Both the position numbers and the translations under genes were made by a program. DNA of 53,838 nucleotides from Nocardia brasiliensis IFM 10847 (GTDB taxonomy: Bacteria > Actinomycetota > Actinomycetes > Mycobacteriales > Mycobacteriaceae): assembly GCF_000710915.1 (NCBI RefSeq), contig NZ_BAUA01000034.1, positions 1 to 53,838 of the forward strand, read 5' to 3'. A model generated the notes under the pieces. It had not been told where the DNA came from. It saw nothing but the letters and a program-made list of their open reading frames with translations, and ran no database searches. This document shows positions 1-10,911 of this stretch, in pieces (position 1 is the first letter of the stretch; every line of letters begins with the position of its first letter).

Positions 1-411
1 GCCGATCGACACCACCCGGTCCGCGGGCTGGTTCTCGCTGGTCGACAAAATGCGGTACGGCGTCCCCGCGACCGGGATGGTGCGTGAACCCGGTGTCAGA
101 TCGGGTAATTGGGTCGGCGTGCTCGCGGTGACGCTCCCGCTGTCGCGGACGGTGACCGCGATGTCGTTGGTCAGTCCGGGCAGCAGGCTGATGAAGCGGA
201 TCGCGATGACCGGTTCGACCAGCACGATGCGCGCGGCGATCGCGAGCTGCTGATCGGATTGCTGCACGTTGTTGCGCTCGATCGCGCGAATGCTGATCAC
301 GCTGATCACCGAGACGATCACGATCGCCCCCGCCGCGGCCGCGCCCGCGACCCGGGTGCGCAGTGAAAACGCCCGCAGCCGTCGGGTTTTCGGCGCCGCA
401 GCGTCGGTCAT
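1..411 (-). CDS. prrB: Sensor histidine kinase PrrB-like, N-terminal part (runs off window)
   Basis: Only the first 137 codons are present; the gene leaves the window at base 1. The product starts [11 protein letters not shown] and has one hydrophobic segment at about residues 21-43, followed by an extracytoplasmic region, as in membrane-bound two-component kinases. The catalytic domains would lie beyond the window, so the kinase assignment rests on context. Its ATG overlaps the stop codon of the response-regulator gene by four bases (ATGA), so the two are translationally coupled. In M. tuberculosis, prrA (Rv0903c) and prrB (Rv0902c) are arranged the same way. The partner link is strong; the ortholog name is inferred from PrrA and from synteny. 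Confidence 0.8.
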   Translation of the reverse strand, partial: MTDAAAPKTRRLRAFSLRTRVAGAAAAGAIVIVSVISVISIRAIERNNVQQSDQQLAIAARIVLVEPVIAIRFISLLPGLTNDIAVTVRDSGSVTASTPTQLPDLTPGSRTIPVAGTPYRILSTSENQPADRVVSIG

Positions 412-1121
412 TTGGGCGCCCGGAGTACGAAGCCGACCCCGCGGATCGTGTGCAGCAGCCGGGGCGCGCCGTCCACTTCGAGCTTGCGGCGCAGGTAGCC
501 GACGAACACGTCGACCACGTTGGTGTCGGCGGCGAAGTCGTAGCCCCACACCAGTTCCAGCAGCCGTTCCCGGCTCAGCACCACGCCGACGTTGCGGGCC
601 AGCGTGGACAGCAGCTCGAATTCCCTTTTGGTGAGCTCGATTTCGTGTCCGTCGAGCAGGGCGCGATACCCGGCGACATCGACCTCGAGCGGTCCGACGG
701 TGATCGCGCCGGGCGTCGCGGGCGGAGGCGTATCGGTGCGCCTGCGCAGCAGCGCCCGGATCCGCGCGACGAGTTCGGCGAGCACGAACGGCTTGACCAG
801 GTAGTCGTCCGCACCGGACTCCAGCCCCGAGATGCGGTCGTCCACCGAGGCTCTGGCGCTGAGTACGCAGATCGGCACCTCGTTGCCCATCGCCCGCAAC
901 GCGGTCACCACCCCGGCGCCGTCGAGCACGGGCATGTTCATATCGAGCACGATCGCGTCCGGCGCGTGCTCGTTCACGCTGCGCAGCGCCTGCGCCCCGT
1001 CCCGCGCGACGAGCACGTGGAACCCGGACAGCCGCAGCCCGCGCTCGACCGACGCGAGCACGTCCTCGTCGTCATCGACGACGAGGACGGTCGGTGTAGA
1101 AGCAGGTGTCACAGCGTCCAT
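408..1121 (-). CDS. prrA: OmpR-family response regulator PrrA
   Basis: A 237-residue transcriptional regulator controlled by phosphorylation from the adjacent kinase. The receiver domain covers about residues 10-125: acidic pocket VVDDDED, phosphoacceptor Asp in VLDMNMP, conserved Lys in DDYLVKPF. The C-terminal winged helix (about 140-235) shows [12 protein letters not shown] and a recognition region ending in RGVGFVLR, typical of OmpR/PhoB proteins. Length and sequence closely resemble mycobacterial PrrA, which belongs to a system needed early in macrophage infection and for viability in M. tuberculosis. It lies first in an operon with the kinase. No strong ribosome site precedes the ATG. 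Confidence 0.9.
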   Translation of the reverse strand: MDAVTPASTPTVLVVDDDEDVLASVERGLRLSGFHVLVARDGAQALRSVNEHAPDAIVLDMNMPVLDGAGVVTALRAMGNEVPICVLSARASVDDRISGLESGADDYLVKPFVLAELVARIRALLRRRTDTPPPATPGAITVGPLEVDVAGYRALLDGHEIELTKREFELLSTLARNVGVVLSRERLLELVWGYDFAADTNVVDVFVGYLRRKLEVDGAPRLLHTIRGVGFVLRAPK

Positions 1122-1148
1122 TTTGGGCTAACCCGCCGCGTCGGGACT

Positions 1149-1541
1149 TCAGGCAGGGTAGTTGTGGCAGGTCGCGGCGACCTGGCGGATGGTCTCGGCG
1201 AGTCCGGCCGCGCGCGGATCGTTCTCGGCCTGTGCGGCCGCGTCCGGGTTCTCGGCCAGGGCGCGTTGCAGATCCGCGCGGCGCTGTTCGACCGGCTGAT
1301 CGAATTTGCGCTGCAACTCGGCCTTCTGCGCGGGGTTCGAGTCGAGGATCGAGGCCAGCTGCGGCGCCTTGTCGTGCAGCGCGGCGTCGACCTGCGCGAA
1401 CGTACAATCCGATTCGAGCAGCGGCCCGGCCAGCGTCATCGGATCGGCGGCCGCGATCGCGGGACTGAGGAACAGGGCCACGGTGGCCAGTCCGCCCGCG
1501 GCGAGTGCGGCGACGGCGGGACGACCAACGGAACGCTTCAT
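1149..1541 (-). CDS. Secreted hemophore-related protein
   Basis: A small exported protein of 130 residues. I chose the ATG at 1541 because GGAGG lies six bases upstream; an in-frame ATG 18 bases earlier would weaken the signal peptide. Residues 1-32 are a signal peptide (MKRSVGR, a hydrophobic core, then AIAAADP as likely cleavage site). The mature part is helical and charged with two cysteines, one in SDCTF and one in the terminal TCHNYPA, a layout seen in the Rv0203-like hemophore family that carries heme outside the cell. Heme binding is inferred from family resemblance only; no heme transporter gene is next to it. Confidence 0.65.
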   Translation of the reverse strand: MKRSVGRPAVAALAAGGLATVALFLSPAIAAADPMTLAGPLLESDCTFAQVDAALHDKAPQLASILDSNPAQKAELQRKFDQPVEQRRADLQRALAENPDAAAQAENDPRAAGLAETIRQVAATCHNYPA

Positions 1542-1618
1542 GTGTTGCCTCCAGAGCATCGAGGGGGTTGCTTCAGCGCCCTCGACGCTAGGCCGTCACA
1601 CTGGCCCCCGTTTGAACG

Positions 1619-1630
1619 TTCCTTAAGGAA
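1619..1630. promoter_or_regulatory. 12-bp palindrome upstream of the hemophore-like gene
   Basis: TTCCTTAAGGAA is a perfect palindrome about 78 bases upstream of the start of the hemophore-like gene, in the space after the prpE stop. It could be an operator for a dimeric regulator. It does not resemble a known iron box, so the regulator is unknown. Confidence 0.3.
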
Positions 1631-1684
1631 TCTCTGTGTAGCGGTCGATCACCAAGGCACAGTGGATTTTTCGCGAGTGCTGGT

Positions 1685-3721
<2,037 letters not shown>

Positions 3722-3997
3722 ACCCGTGACTCCCTAGCCTCGCCTCGATGCCCGCCTCGATAGATCTGGTTGATTGTGGCAGACTTCACGCGACGCCCGG
3801 GATGGTGTTGTGACCATTGGTTTTGCCTGGAACGGGCAGGTCAAGGGGCGCAGCCTGACTCGGAGTCACCCAAGAAGTTATTGATCCGTTAGAATCTGAT
3901 GTCACTTATTTGGGCCGTCGTAGACGCAATTTCTCGGCCAGCCGCAGTTCTCGGCCAGCTCCGCCTGTCGAGCCAGTATGCGTGTGGAGGTTCGCTG
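3722..3997. promoter_or_regulatory. Divergent promoter region between prpE and the conservon, with a direct repeat
   Basis: About 276 bases without a gene. A TAGAAT hexamer at 3890-3895 could be a -10 element for the rightward operon. A 12-base direct repeat, TTCTCGGCCAGC, occurs at 3931-3942 and 3948-3959, a 17-base repeat period, in what would be the untranslated leader. No clear terminator or known riboswitch was seen. Confidence 0.4.
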
Positions 3998-4030
3998 ATG
4001 GCGCGTGGTTGGGGCCAGTTTGGAAAGTGA
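3998..4030 (+). CDS. Possible 10-residue leader peptide upstream of the conservon kinase
   Basis: An ATG at 3998 has an excellent ribosome site, GGAGG with seven bases spacing, and encodes MARGWGQFGK before a TGA at 4028-4030. The stop lies seven bases before the likely ATG of the sensor kinase at 4038, which has only a poorly placed GGGAG of its own. Ribosomes ending on this mini-ORF could restart on the kinase. Alternatively the good ribosome site serves the GTG at 4005 of a longer kinase with 11 extra residues. Confidence 0.35.
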   Translation: MARGWGQFGK

Positions 4031-4037
4031 GTGGGAG

Positions 4038-7000
4038 ATGCGTGACGCCGCTAGGTCCGGCAGAAGGCGCTGGGCGCTCGGCAACTGGGACCTGCGCTGG
4101 AAGGTAACGGCAGTCCTGGCCGTTCCGCTGGCGGTCGCGGTAGGGCTCGGCGTGTCCAGGATTTCATCAGAGTTCGCGGATTCGAGCCGGCTTGCCGGGG
4201 TCGCGGAGAACGTCGGGGCGATCCCCGCGGTCACTGCGCTGAGTGCGCAGACGGCGACGACCGTCGGTTCGCAGATGATCGCGGTCGCGCCGAACGTGTC
4301 CGTGGTGACCGATCAGAACCTCGCCGATCTCGACAAGGCGATCGCCAACGCGGAGAAATCTGCCGACCGGCTCAACGGTGTCGCCGGCGCCCGCGCGGCG
4401 CTGGACAGTATGCTCACCCAGGCCAAAGCTGTTCGGGCGCAGGGTAAGAACGTCAGCACCACGCCGACCTCGGATGCCATCGGACTGATCGACCGGGTCC
4501 GCAACGACAGCGTGCGGATCGTCGAGACGACGGTCGGCCAGGTCAGCGATACCGCGGTCGACACCGCGAAACTGCGGCTGGTCGACTCGCTCAACACCCG
4601 CGCCACGCTGGTCGGCGAGGTCGCCGCCTTCCCCGAGGTGCTGCGTAACCCGACCACCGGCGTGCAGGGCTTCCTCACCGCCGCCAACACCGAGCGTTCG
4701 CTGCTCAGCGTGCTGTCGCACCGATTCCCGGACGGGGACACCTCGATCGCCGACCTGCGGGCCGGCATCGACACCCGAGTGGCGCTGCTGAGCAGCCCGG
4801 AGTCGCAGGCGGGGCGGATTCCGGTCGGTGATCTGAAGAAGTCGCTGACCGACAGCCTCGCCGTCTACGAACTCGTGGTGAGCCGGGCCACCAAGGACAT
4901 CGACAGCGCGATGAACTCGCTGGTGTCCACCGCGCAGCGCGACGCGTGGACCTACACCGCGGTCGTGGTCGCGACCATCCTCGCCGCGTTGCTGCTCGCG
5001 GTGTTCGTGGCGCGCTCGATGATCGTGCCGCTGCACCGGTTGCGCCTGGCCGCGCTGCGGGTCGCCGAAAGCGATCTACCGCACGAGGTTTCTCAGCTAC
5101 GTAACGGCGCGTCACCGGAAGAGGTGCCGCTGGAACCGATGCCGGTGCGCAGCACCGAGGAGATCGGCCAGCTGGCCCGCGCCGTCGACGACATCCACGG
5201 TCAGGCGCTGCGCCTCGCGAGTGATCAGGCGCAGATGCGTTCGCAGGTCAACGACATGTTCGAGACGCTGGCCCGGCGCTCCAAATCGCTCGTCGATCAT
5301 CAGCTCAGCCTGATCGAGGCGATGGAGTACGACGAGAAGGACCCGCGCCTGCTGGAAAACCTGTTCCGGCTGGACCATCTCGCCGCGCGTATGCGGCGAA
5401 ACGGTGACAACCTGCTCATCCTCGCCGGTACCAGGCAGCGCCGCGCCAAGTCCGCGCCGGTCGAGATCGCCGACGTGCTGCGCGCCGCGATCTCCGAGGT
5501 CGAGGACTACGAGCGGGTGAAACTGGGGGCCACACCGCGTGGTTCGCTGGTCGAGCCCGCCGCCTCCGATATGGCGCACCTGTTCGCCGAGCTGCTGGAC
5601 AACGCGCTGCGCGCCTCCCCGCCGGAGACCGACGTGAAGTTCACCTTCGCGCAGGCGCACGATCAGGGCATGCTCATCGAGGTGGCCGACCGCGGTATCG
5701 GTATGCCGCCCGCCGAGATGGCCGATATCAACCGGCGGCTCGAGCAGACCGCCGAGCCCGGTCCCGACACCGCCCGGCACATGGGTCTTTTCGTGGTCGG
5801 CAGGCTGGCCGAGCGGCACGGTCTCACCGTGCGGCTGCGGCCCACCTTCGACACCGCGCGCGATCCCGGCGTCACCGTGACCGTGCACGTCCCTGTGGGA
5901 CTGATCGTCGCGGGCAAGCCGATCACGGCCCAGCCCGTCACCCCGTCGCCGCAGACCCCCGAGCGCACGCGCCCGGCCGGTCCGTCGTCGATGCAGATGC
6001 GGGCGATCACCCGCACCCCCGGCGGCAACGTCATGGTCACCGTCGATCCCGGGGTGAGCGGGCCGATCCCGGTCAGCAAGCCGAATACCTCGCCCAGTAC
6101 GCCGATTCCGGCCGCGGGCGGGCTGCCGCAGCGGCAGCCGGGCAGCAATATGGCCGCGACGCAGGGGAATGCGCAGGGGCCCACCCTGCGACCCGCGCCC
6201 GGTCAGCAGCAGTCCAGCGGCCCGCAGCGGGGCAAGCTCGCCGCCGCGAACCTACCCAAGCGCAACCTCAACCCGGGCGGTCCGCCGCGGCCGCCGGGCG
6301 CGCCCGCCGAACCGACCGTGACGGGTCTGCCGCCGCGCGACCCGAATTCGGGCGAACTGCCGAAGCGGCAGCCGGGCACCAACGGTGTGCCGCAGCCGAG
6401 CATCAGCGGACTCGCCCAGCCCCCCGGCGGTCTGCCGCAGCGCCAGCGCGGCGAGAACGGCCTGCCGCAGCGCGAGAGCGCGTCCGGTGGGCTGCCGCAG
6501 CGTGAGCCGAATGCCGGTGGCCTGCCGCCCCGTCAGGGGCCGAACGGCCTGCCGCAGCGGGAAGGACTACCTCCGCGCGATCCGAACGCGGGTGGGCTGC
6601 CACAGCGCCCGACGGCGGCCCCCTCGTCGGGTCTGCCGCAGCGCGAGCCGGGCGCCAACGGCCTGCCCCAGCGTGAGCCGAGCTCCGGCTTGCCGCAGCG
6701 GGACCGGGCGCGGGCGGCTTGCCACAGCGCGACAGTGCTTCCGGTGGCTTGCCCCAGCGCGATCCGAGCGCGGGTGGCCTGCCGCAGCGTGCGGCCGGAG
6801 CGAGTGGCTTGCCGCAGCGCGAGCCGAGCTCGGGCCTGCCGCAACGTGATCCGAGTGCGGGTGGGCTGCCGCAGCGCGAGAGTGCCGCCGGTGGCCTACC
6901 CCAACGTGAGCCGAGCTCCGGTCTGCCGCAGCGCGATCCCAGCGCAGGTGGTCTGCCGCAGCGTGATTCGAGCTCCAGCGGTCTGCCGCAGCGTGATCCG

Positions 7001-7702
7001 AGCGGAGACGTTTTGCCGCAACGTGATTCGAATACGGGTGGACTGCCGTCCCGGCACGCGGCGGCGACGAGCCTGCCGCAGCGCGAGACGCCGACCGGAC
7101 TGCCGCAACGGCAACCGGGTTCGCAGGTGCCGCCGAATCTGCCCCAGCGCGAGCCGGGCGGGGACGGTCTGCCGCAACGCGAATCCTCGCCCGGCATCGG
7201 CCTTTCGCCGCGCAGCCGCGGCGTCGAGGAGCCGTCCGGCGACGCGGACGCGACCGGCGGCGATCCGGGCCGGCACAGCTACCGGGCCAACCCGGGCCGC
7301 ACGGCATCGTTCTTCCAGACCAGGCTGCAGCCCGCGGTCGACACCGGCGATTCGGTGATGGGCGGGACACCAATTTTCGCGGAAATGATGTCCGCGTGGC
7401 TGTCAGACCCCAATATGGATCGATCCCAAGTGGCCGCTTCCTTCGAATCACCGGGTGATGAAGGGTGGCAGGCGGCCCGGCGGGCGAGCGAGGCACAGGC
7501 AGAAACGAAGACGGCGGCCGGGTTGCCGCAACGCAATCCGGGCGGAAGGCTGGTCCCGGGCGCCGTCAACGGTGCGGTGGAACGGGCACCGAGCCGCGAT
7601 CCAGAAACAATCAGGTCCAGCTTGAGTCGTCACCAGCAAGGCGTCCGGGATGGCCGCGCAATGAGAGCAATGAACCTAACCGGAGATAAAGGAGACCGAT
7701 GA
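4038..7702 (+). CDS. Conservon sensor histidine kinase (nitrate-sensor type) with LPQR-repeat tail; frameshifted at about 6704
   Basis: First gene of a four-gene conservon. It has a TM segment at about residues 20-38, an extracytoplasmic helical sensor domain to about 300, a second TM segment ([20 protein letters not shown]), a HAMP linker, a DHp-like region with [13 protein letters not shown], and an ATPase domain with N-box [10 protein letters not shown]1 DRGIGMP and G2 [14 protein letters not shown] long low-complexity tail carries about 25 LPQR motifs. The frame breaks at 6704: one C is missing after the codon GAC. One base earlier, the LPQR repeats continue to a family-like C-terminus (DEGWQAA...[16 protein letters not shown]) and a stop at 7702 that overlaps the next ATG. 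It is either a sequencing error or a real tail truncation. Known conservon kinases act with the three next products at the membrane. Confidence 0.82.
6427..7191 (+). repeat. Degenerate GLPQR(D/E)(P/S) coding repeat in the kinase tail
   Basis: Short repeats of about 8-10 codons with the core GLPQR followed by DPSAG, EPSSG, ESASG and variants run through this region, interrupted by LPPR or LPSR forms. At DNA level the unit is near CTGCCGCAGCGYGA. The repeats cross the frameshift at 6704 without loss of motif in the shifted frame. Such a repeat can expand, contract or mis-assemble by slippage. Confidence 0.85.
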
Positions 7703-8112
7703 ACCCCGATCTAGGTGGTACGAATCGTCAGCTGGATTGGCTGGTTTCGAACTTCGCCAACGAGGTTCCTGGCGTAGCCCATGCCGTCCTGGTCTCGGCT
7801 GACGGCCTACTGATGGCCGCGAGCGCTCAGCTGCCCGTCGACCGCGCCGAGCAGCTCTCGGCCGTCACCGCCGGACTGGCCAGCCTCTCGGTCGGCGTTT
7901 CGAACCTGTTCGAGGGCGGCACCGTGTTGCAGTCCGTCGTCGAGATGGAGCACGGCTACCTGCTACTCATGGCAGTCGGCGACGGCTCGTACCTTGCGGT
8001 GCTGACCAATACGTCATGCGATATCGGTCAGGTCGGGTACGAGATGGCGCTGTTGGTCGAGCGTGTGGGCCAGACGGTTCAGGCCACGCCACGCGTCACG
8101 ATGGGTTCCTGA
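7699..8112 (+). CDS. Roadblock/LC7-domain protein of the conservon
   Basis: A 137-residue cytoplasmic protein of the Roadblock/LC7 fold, second member of the conservon (CvnB-like). It starts [31 protein letters not shown], the family signature, and ends with GQTVQATPR. Proteins of this kind in Streptomyces and mycobacteria bind the Ras-like GTPase and probably act as its regulator. The ATG has AGGAG five bases upstream and overlaps the kinase stop (ATGA), which confirms that the kinase frame originally reached 7702. Length and fold are typical; no anomaly was seen. Confidence 0.93.
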   Translation: MNPDLGGTNRQLDWLVSNFANEVPGVAHAVLVSADGLLMAASAQLPVDRAEQLSAVTAGLASLSVGVSNLFEGGTVLQSVVEMEHGYLLLMAVGDGSYLAVLTNTSCDIGQVGYEMALLVERVGQTVQATPRVTMGS

Positions 8113-8119
8113 TGGTGGG

Positions 8120-8494
8120 ATGGACATAGAAGATCACCGCGTGGGGAGCGCCGAGCCGAGTCTCGTCCGCCCATACTCGTTGACCGCCGGCCGAACGAGG
8201 CCCGCGGTCGAGTTGGCGTTGGAGGCGCTCGTCGCATCGCATCCGGTCGCCCTGGAGCGGCAGTTCGAACTGACCAACATCGAGACGTCAATCGTGGAGT
8301 TGTGCAGAGAATCGCCGTCCGTTGCCGAGGTAGCAGCCCGATTGGGTATCCCCATCGGGGTGGCGCGTGTGCTGGTCGCCGACCTGATCGAGGCCGGGCA
8401 TGTGCGCGTCTCGGCAACTTTGAAAGACGATTCCAGCGACGATGAACGTCGCGAGCTGATCGAAAGGGTTCTCAGTGGACTCCGGCGTATTTGA
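8120..8494 (+). CDS. DUF742 protein of the conservon
   Basis: A 124-residue protein, third member of the conservon (CvnC-like). I start it at ATG 8120 (MDIEDHRVGS), eight bases after the roadblock stop; an upstream in-frame start at 8063 would overlap the previous gene by 50 bases. The sequence has the DUF742 hallmarks LVRPYSLTAGRTRP near the start and SIVELCRESPSVAEVAARLGIPIGVARVLVADL, a winged-helix-like part, toward the end. It may act as an adaptor or DNA-binding output module. The next gene starts 20 bases before its stop. Confidence 0.88.
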   Translation: MDIEDHRVGSAEPSLVRPYSLTAGRTRPAVELALEALVASHPVALERQFELTNIETSIVELCRESPSVAEVAARLGIPIGVARVLVADLIEAGHVRVSATLKDDSSDDERRELIERVLSGLRRI

Positions 8495-9077
8495 TTCGAC
8501 GGCGCAGGTCGACACCCGTACCAGCAAGCCGACGTCGGCGAAGATCGTGGTCGCGGGTGGCTTCGGTGTCGGGAAGACCACGATGGTCGGTGCTGTCTCG
8601 GAGATCGTTCCGCTGCGCACCGAGGCATTGGTGACCAATGCCAGTACTGGAATCGACAACCTGACCGGCATTCCGATGAAGTCGACCACCACCGTGGCGA
8701 TGGACTTCGGCCGGATCAGCCTCGCCGACGATCTGGTGCTGTACCTCTTCGGTACGCCGGGCCAGTACCGATTCTGGTTCATGTGGGACGACCTGATCCG
8801 CGGCGCCATCGGCGCCGTGGTGCTGGTCGACACCCGCAGGCTCGAGGACAGCTTCGCGGCCGTCGACTACTTCGAAGCGCGCGGCCTGCCTTTCCTGGTG
8901 GCGCTCAACGAATTCGACGACGCGCCGCGTTACCCGATCGAGGACATCCGGCAGGCCCTTGCGGTGCCTGCCGATGTGCCGATCCTGTCCATCGACGCCC
9001 GGCGTCGCGAGCCGGCCAAGCAGGCCTTGGTCGCGCTCACCGAATACGCCCTGCGCAAGGTGATGCAGGGCTACTGA
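8475..9077 (+). CDS. Conservon Ras-like GTPase
   Basis: A 200-residue small GTPase (CvnD-like), last gene of the conservon. The P-loop is GGFGVGKTT (about residues 28-36), the switch II region is FGTPGQYRFW in place of the DxxGQ of Ras, and a nucleotide-specificity-like motif is ALNEFDD. It starts at a GTG inside the DUF742 gene. In Streptomyces the four conservon products form a membrane complex likened to G-protein coupled receptor signalling. The Asp-to-Thr change in the G3 motif (GTPGQ) is normal for this family. The input signal and output here are unknown. Confidence 0.92.
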   Translation: MDSGVFDSTAQVDTRTSKPTSAKIVVAGGFGVGKTTMVGAVSEIVPLRTEALVTNASTGIDNLTGIPMKSTTTVAMDFGRISLADDLVLYLFGTPGQYRFWFMWDDLIRGAIGAVVLVDTRRLEDSFAAVDYFEARGLPFLVALNEFDDAPRYPIEDIRQALAVPADVPILSIDARRREPAKQALVALTEYALRKVMQGY

Positions 9078-9129
9078 GCACTCGCGCGGCGTCGCCTCGG
9101 CACCGGTGCCGACTGGTTAGTCTCACCCG

Positions 9130-10770
9130 GTGAGGATTTCGGCGCGCGAGCTGCTCGGACAATTGCTCGACCCCGCCTCGTTCGTCAGCTGGGATCGGCC
9201 ACCCGTCACGGTGGCCGCCACCCCGCGGTACCGCGAGGACATGCAACAGGCAGCGGTCGCGGCGGGCACCGATGAATCGGTGCTCACCGGCGCGGGAATG
9301 CTGCGCGGCCGTCGAGTGGCCGTAATCGCCTGCGAATTCGGTTTTCTCGCCGGGTCGATCGGCGTCGCCGCGGCGGAACGGATCGTCTCCGCCGTCGAGC
9401 ACGCCACCGAACTCGGGCTGCCGCTCATCGCCTCACCGACCTCCGGTGGCACCCGCATGCAGGAGGGCACCGTCGCCTTTGTGCAGATGGTGAAGATCGC
9501 GGGCGCGGTCGCCGCGCACAAATCGGCGGGCCACCCCTATCTGGTCTACCTGCGTGACCCCACCATGGGCGGCGTCTTCGCCTCGTGGGGTTCGTTGGGG
9601 CACATGACTTTCGCCGAGCCCGGCGCGATGATCGGGTTCCTCGGGCCGCGCGTGTATCAGGCCCTGTACGGGCAGCCGTTCCCGGAGGGCGTGCAGACCG
9701 CCGAAAACCTTTACCGCCGAGGGGTTATCGACGGGGCGGTGACCGTCACCGTCTTCCGGCGTATCGCGCACCGCGCGTTGAGTGTGTTCAGCGGGGTGGT
9801 AGCGCCGGAAAGCGATGTGACGACGGTTATTCCATCACGCCCTCGGGTCGGCGCGGTGAATTCCGCTGAGGCGGAACAGCAACGAGTGACAGGTCCGGAT
9901 TCGGTCGCGTCCTCGGCCGCCTCCTGGCAAGACTGCGGCACCGGCGTCGATCCTGCTGTGCTGTCGAGTCCAGTTGGGGCGGAAGCGCTCTCGGAGCGGG
10001 CCGGTTCGGCGTGGGAGTCGGTGCTGATCTCGCGCCGCCCGGACCGGCCTGGCATTCGTGATCTGCTGCGGCAGGTGACGCAGCGGGTCCCGTTGAGCGG
10101 CACCGGGCAGGGCGAGTCGGACCGGACGGTCGTGCACGCGCTGGCCCGGTTCCGTGGTCAGCCCTGCGTGGTGTTCGGGCACGACCGGACCGGTCAGCTC
10201 GGCGAATACGCCATGGGGCCGGCCGCCCTGCGCGAAGCGCGCCGGGCCATGGCGCTTGCCGAAGAGTTGCGGTTGCCGCTCGTACTAGTCATCGACACGG
10301 TCGGCGCCGCGATGTCGAAAGAGGCGGAGGAGCGCGGTTTGGCGCCCGAGATCGCGCGCTGCCTGGCCGATCTCGTGACGTTGGACACACCGACGGTCTC
10401 GGTGCTGCTCGGCCAGGGCACCGGTGGCGGCGCGCTCGCGCTGCTCCCGGCCGACCGCGTCCTGGCCGCCACCCACGGCTGGCTGGCACCGCTGCCGCCC
10501 GAGGGCGCCAGCGCCATCGTCTACCGCGATACCGAGCACGCCGCGGAACTCGCTCGCGCCCAACGCATCCGCGCCGCCGACCTGCAAGCCGACGGCGTCG
10601 TCGACCGCATCGTCCCCGAATTCCCCGACGCCGCCGACGAACCGGTGGACTTCGCCCGCCGCATGGTCGCCGCCATCGCCACTGAACTGGCCCACCTGCG
10701 CACCCGCCCGCCCGCCGACCTCCGCGCCGCCCGCCACCACCGCTACCGCCGCCTCGGCCTCCCGCAATGA
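9130..10770 (+). CDS. accD3: Acyl-CoA carboxylase carboxyltransferase, fused beta/alpha type (AccD3-like)
   Basis: A 546-residue protein with two crotonase-like halves. The first half resembles the beta subunit (SGGTRMQEGTVAFVQM, MGGVFASWGSLGHMTFAEPGA), the second the alpha subunit (GPAALREARRAMALAEE, GQGTGGGALALLPADRVLA). No four-cysteine zinc ribbon precedes the first half, unlike bacterial AccD. The closest relative I recognise is mycobacterial AccD3 (Rv0904c), also beside prrA. It would transfer carboxyl from biotin to an acyl-CoA, giving malonyl-type units, with a biotinylated partner that is not in this window. The GTG/ATG choice is unclear; 9130 gives a full domain. It is about 50 residues longer than the mycobacterial protein, mainly in the linker. 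Confidence 0.8.
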   Translation: MRISARELLGQLLDPASFVSWDRPPVTVAATPRYREDMQQAAVAAGTDESVLTGAGMLRGRRVAVIACEFGFLAGSIGVAAAERIVSAVEHATELGLPLIASPTSGGTRMQEGTVAFVQMVKIAGAVAAHKSAGHPYLVYLRDPTMGGVFASWGSLGHMTFAEPGAMIGFLGPRVYQALYGQPFPEGVQTAENLYRRGVIDGAVTVTVFRRIAHRALSVFSGVVAPESDVTTVIPSRPRVGAVNSAEAEQQRVTGPDSVASSAASWQDCGTGVDPAVLSSPVGAEALSERAGSAWESVLISRRPDRPGIRDLLRQVTQRVPLSGTGQGESDRTVVHALARFRGQPCVVFGHDRTGQLGEYAMGPAALREARRAMALAEELRLPLVLVIDTVGAAMSKEAEERGLAPEIARCLADLVTLDTPTVSVLLGQGTGGGALALLPADRVLAATHGWLAPLPPEGASAIVYRDTEHAAELARAQRIRAADLQADGVVDRIVPEFPDAADEPVDFARRMVAAIATELAHLRTRPPADLRAARHHRYRRLGLPQ

Positions 10771-10911
10771 ACCGGGCCGCACCGGAGCCTCGTCTCCTGT
10801 CATGAGGGTCACTGTTCGCTGCAGGGAACCCGCAGGTTGAGCAGCAAACATGGAGACAACACGCCAGGGGGCAGCGTTGACGGCTCGCCGCCGCACTTCT
10901 ACCGTCGCAGG

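Noticed and set aside
6699..6720. Programmed -1 ribosomal frameshift in the kinase
   Set aside because: No slippery heptamer is present at the site; the sequence around GAC CGG does not allow good re-pairing, so a missing base is simpler.
6427..7191. CRISPR-like short repeats
   Set aside because: The repeats are codon-based, degenerate, without constant spacers, and encode a continuous LPQR motif.
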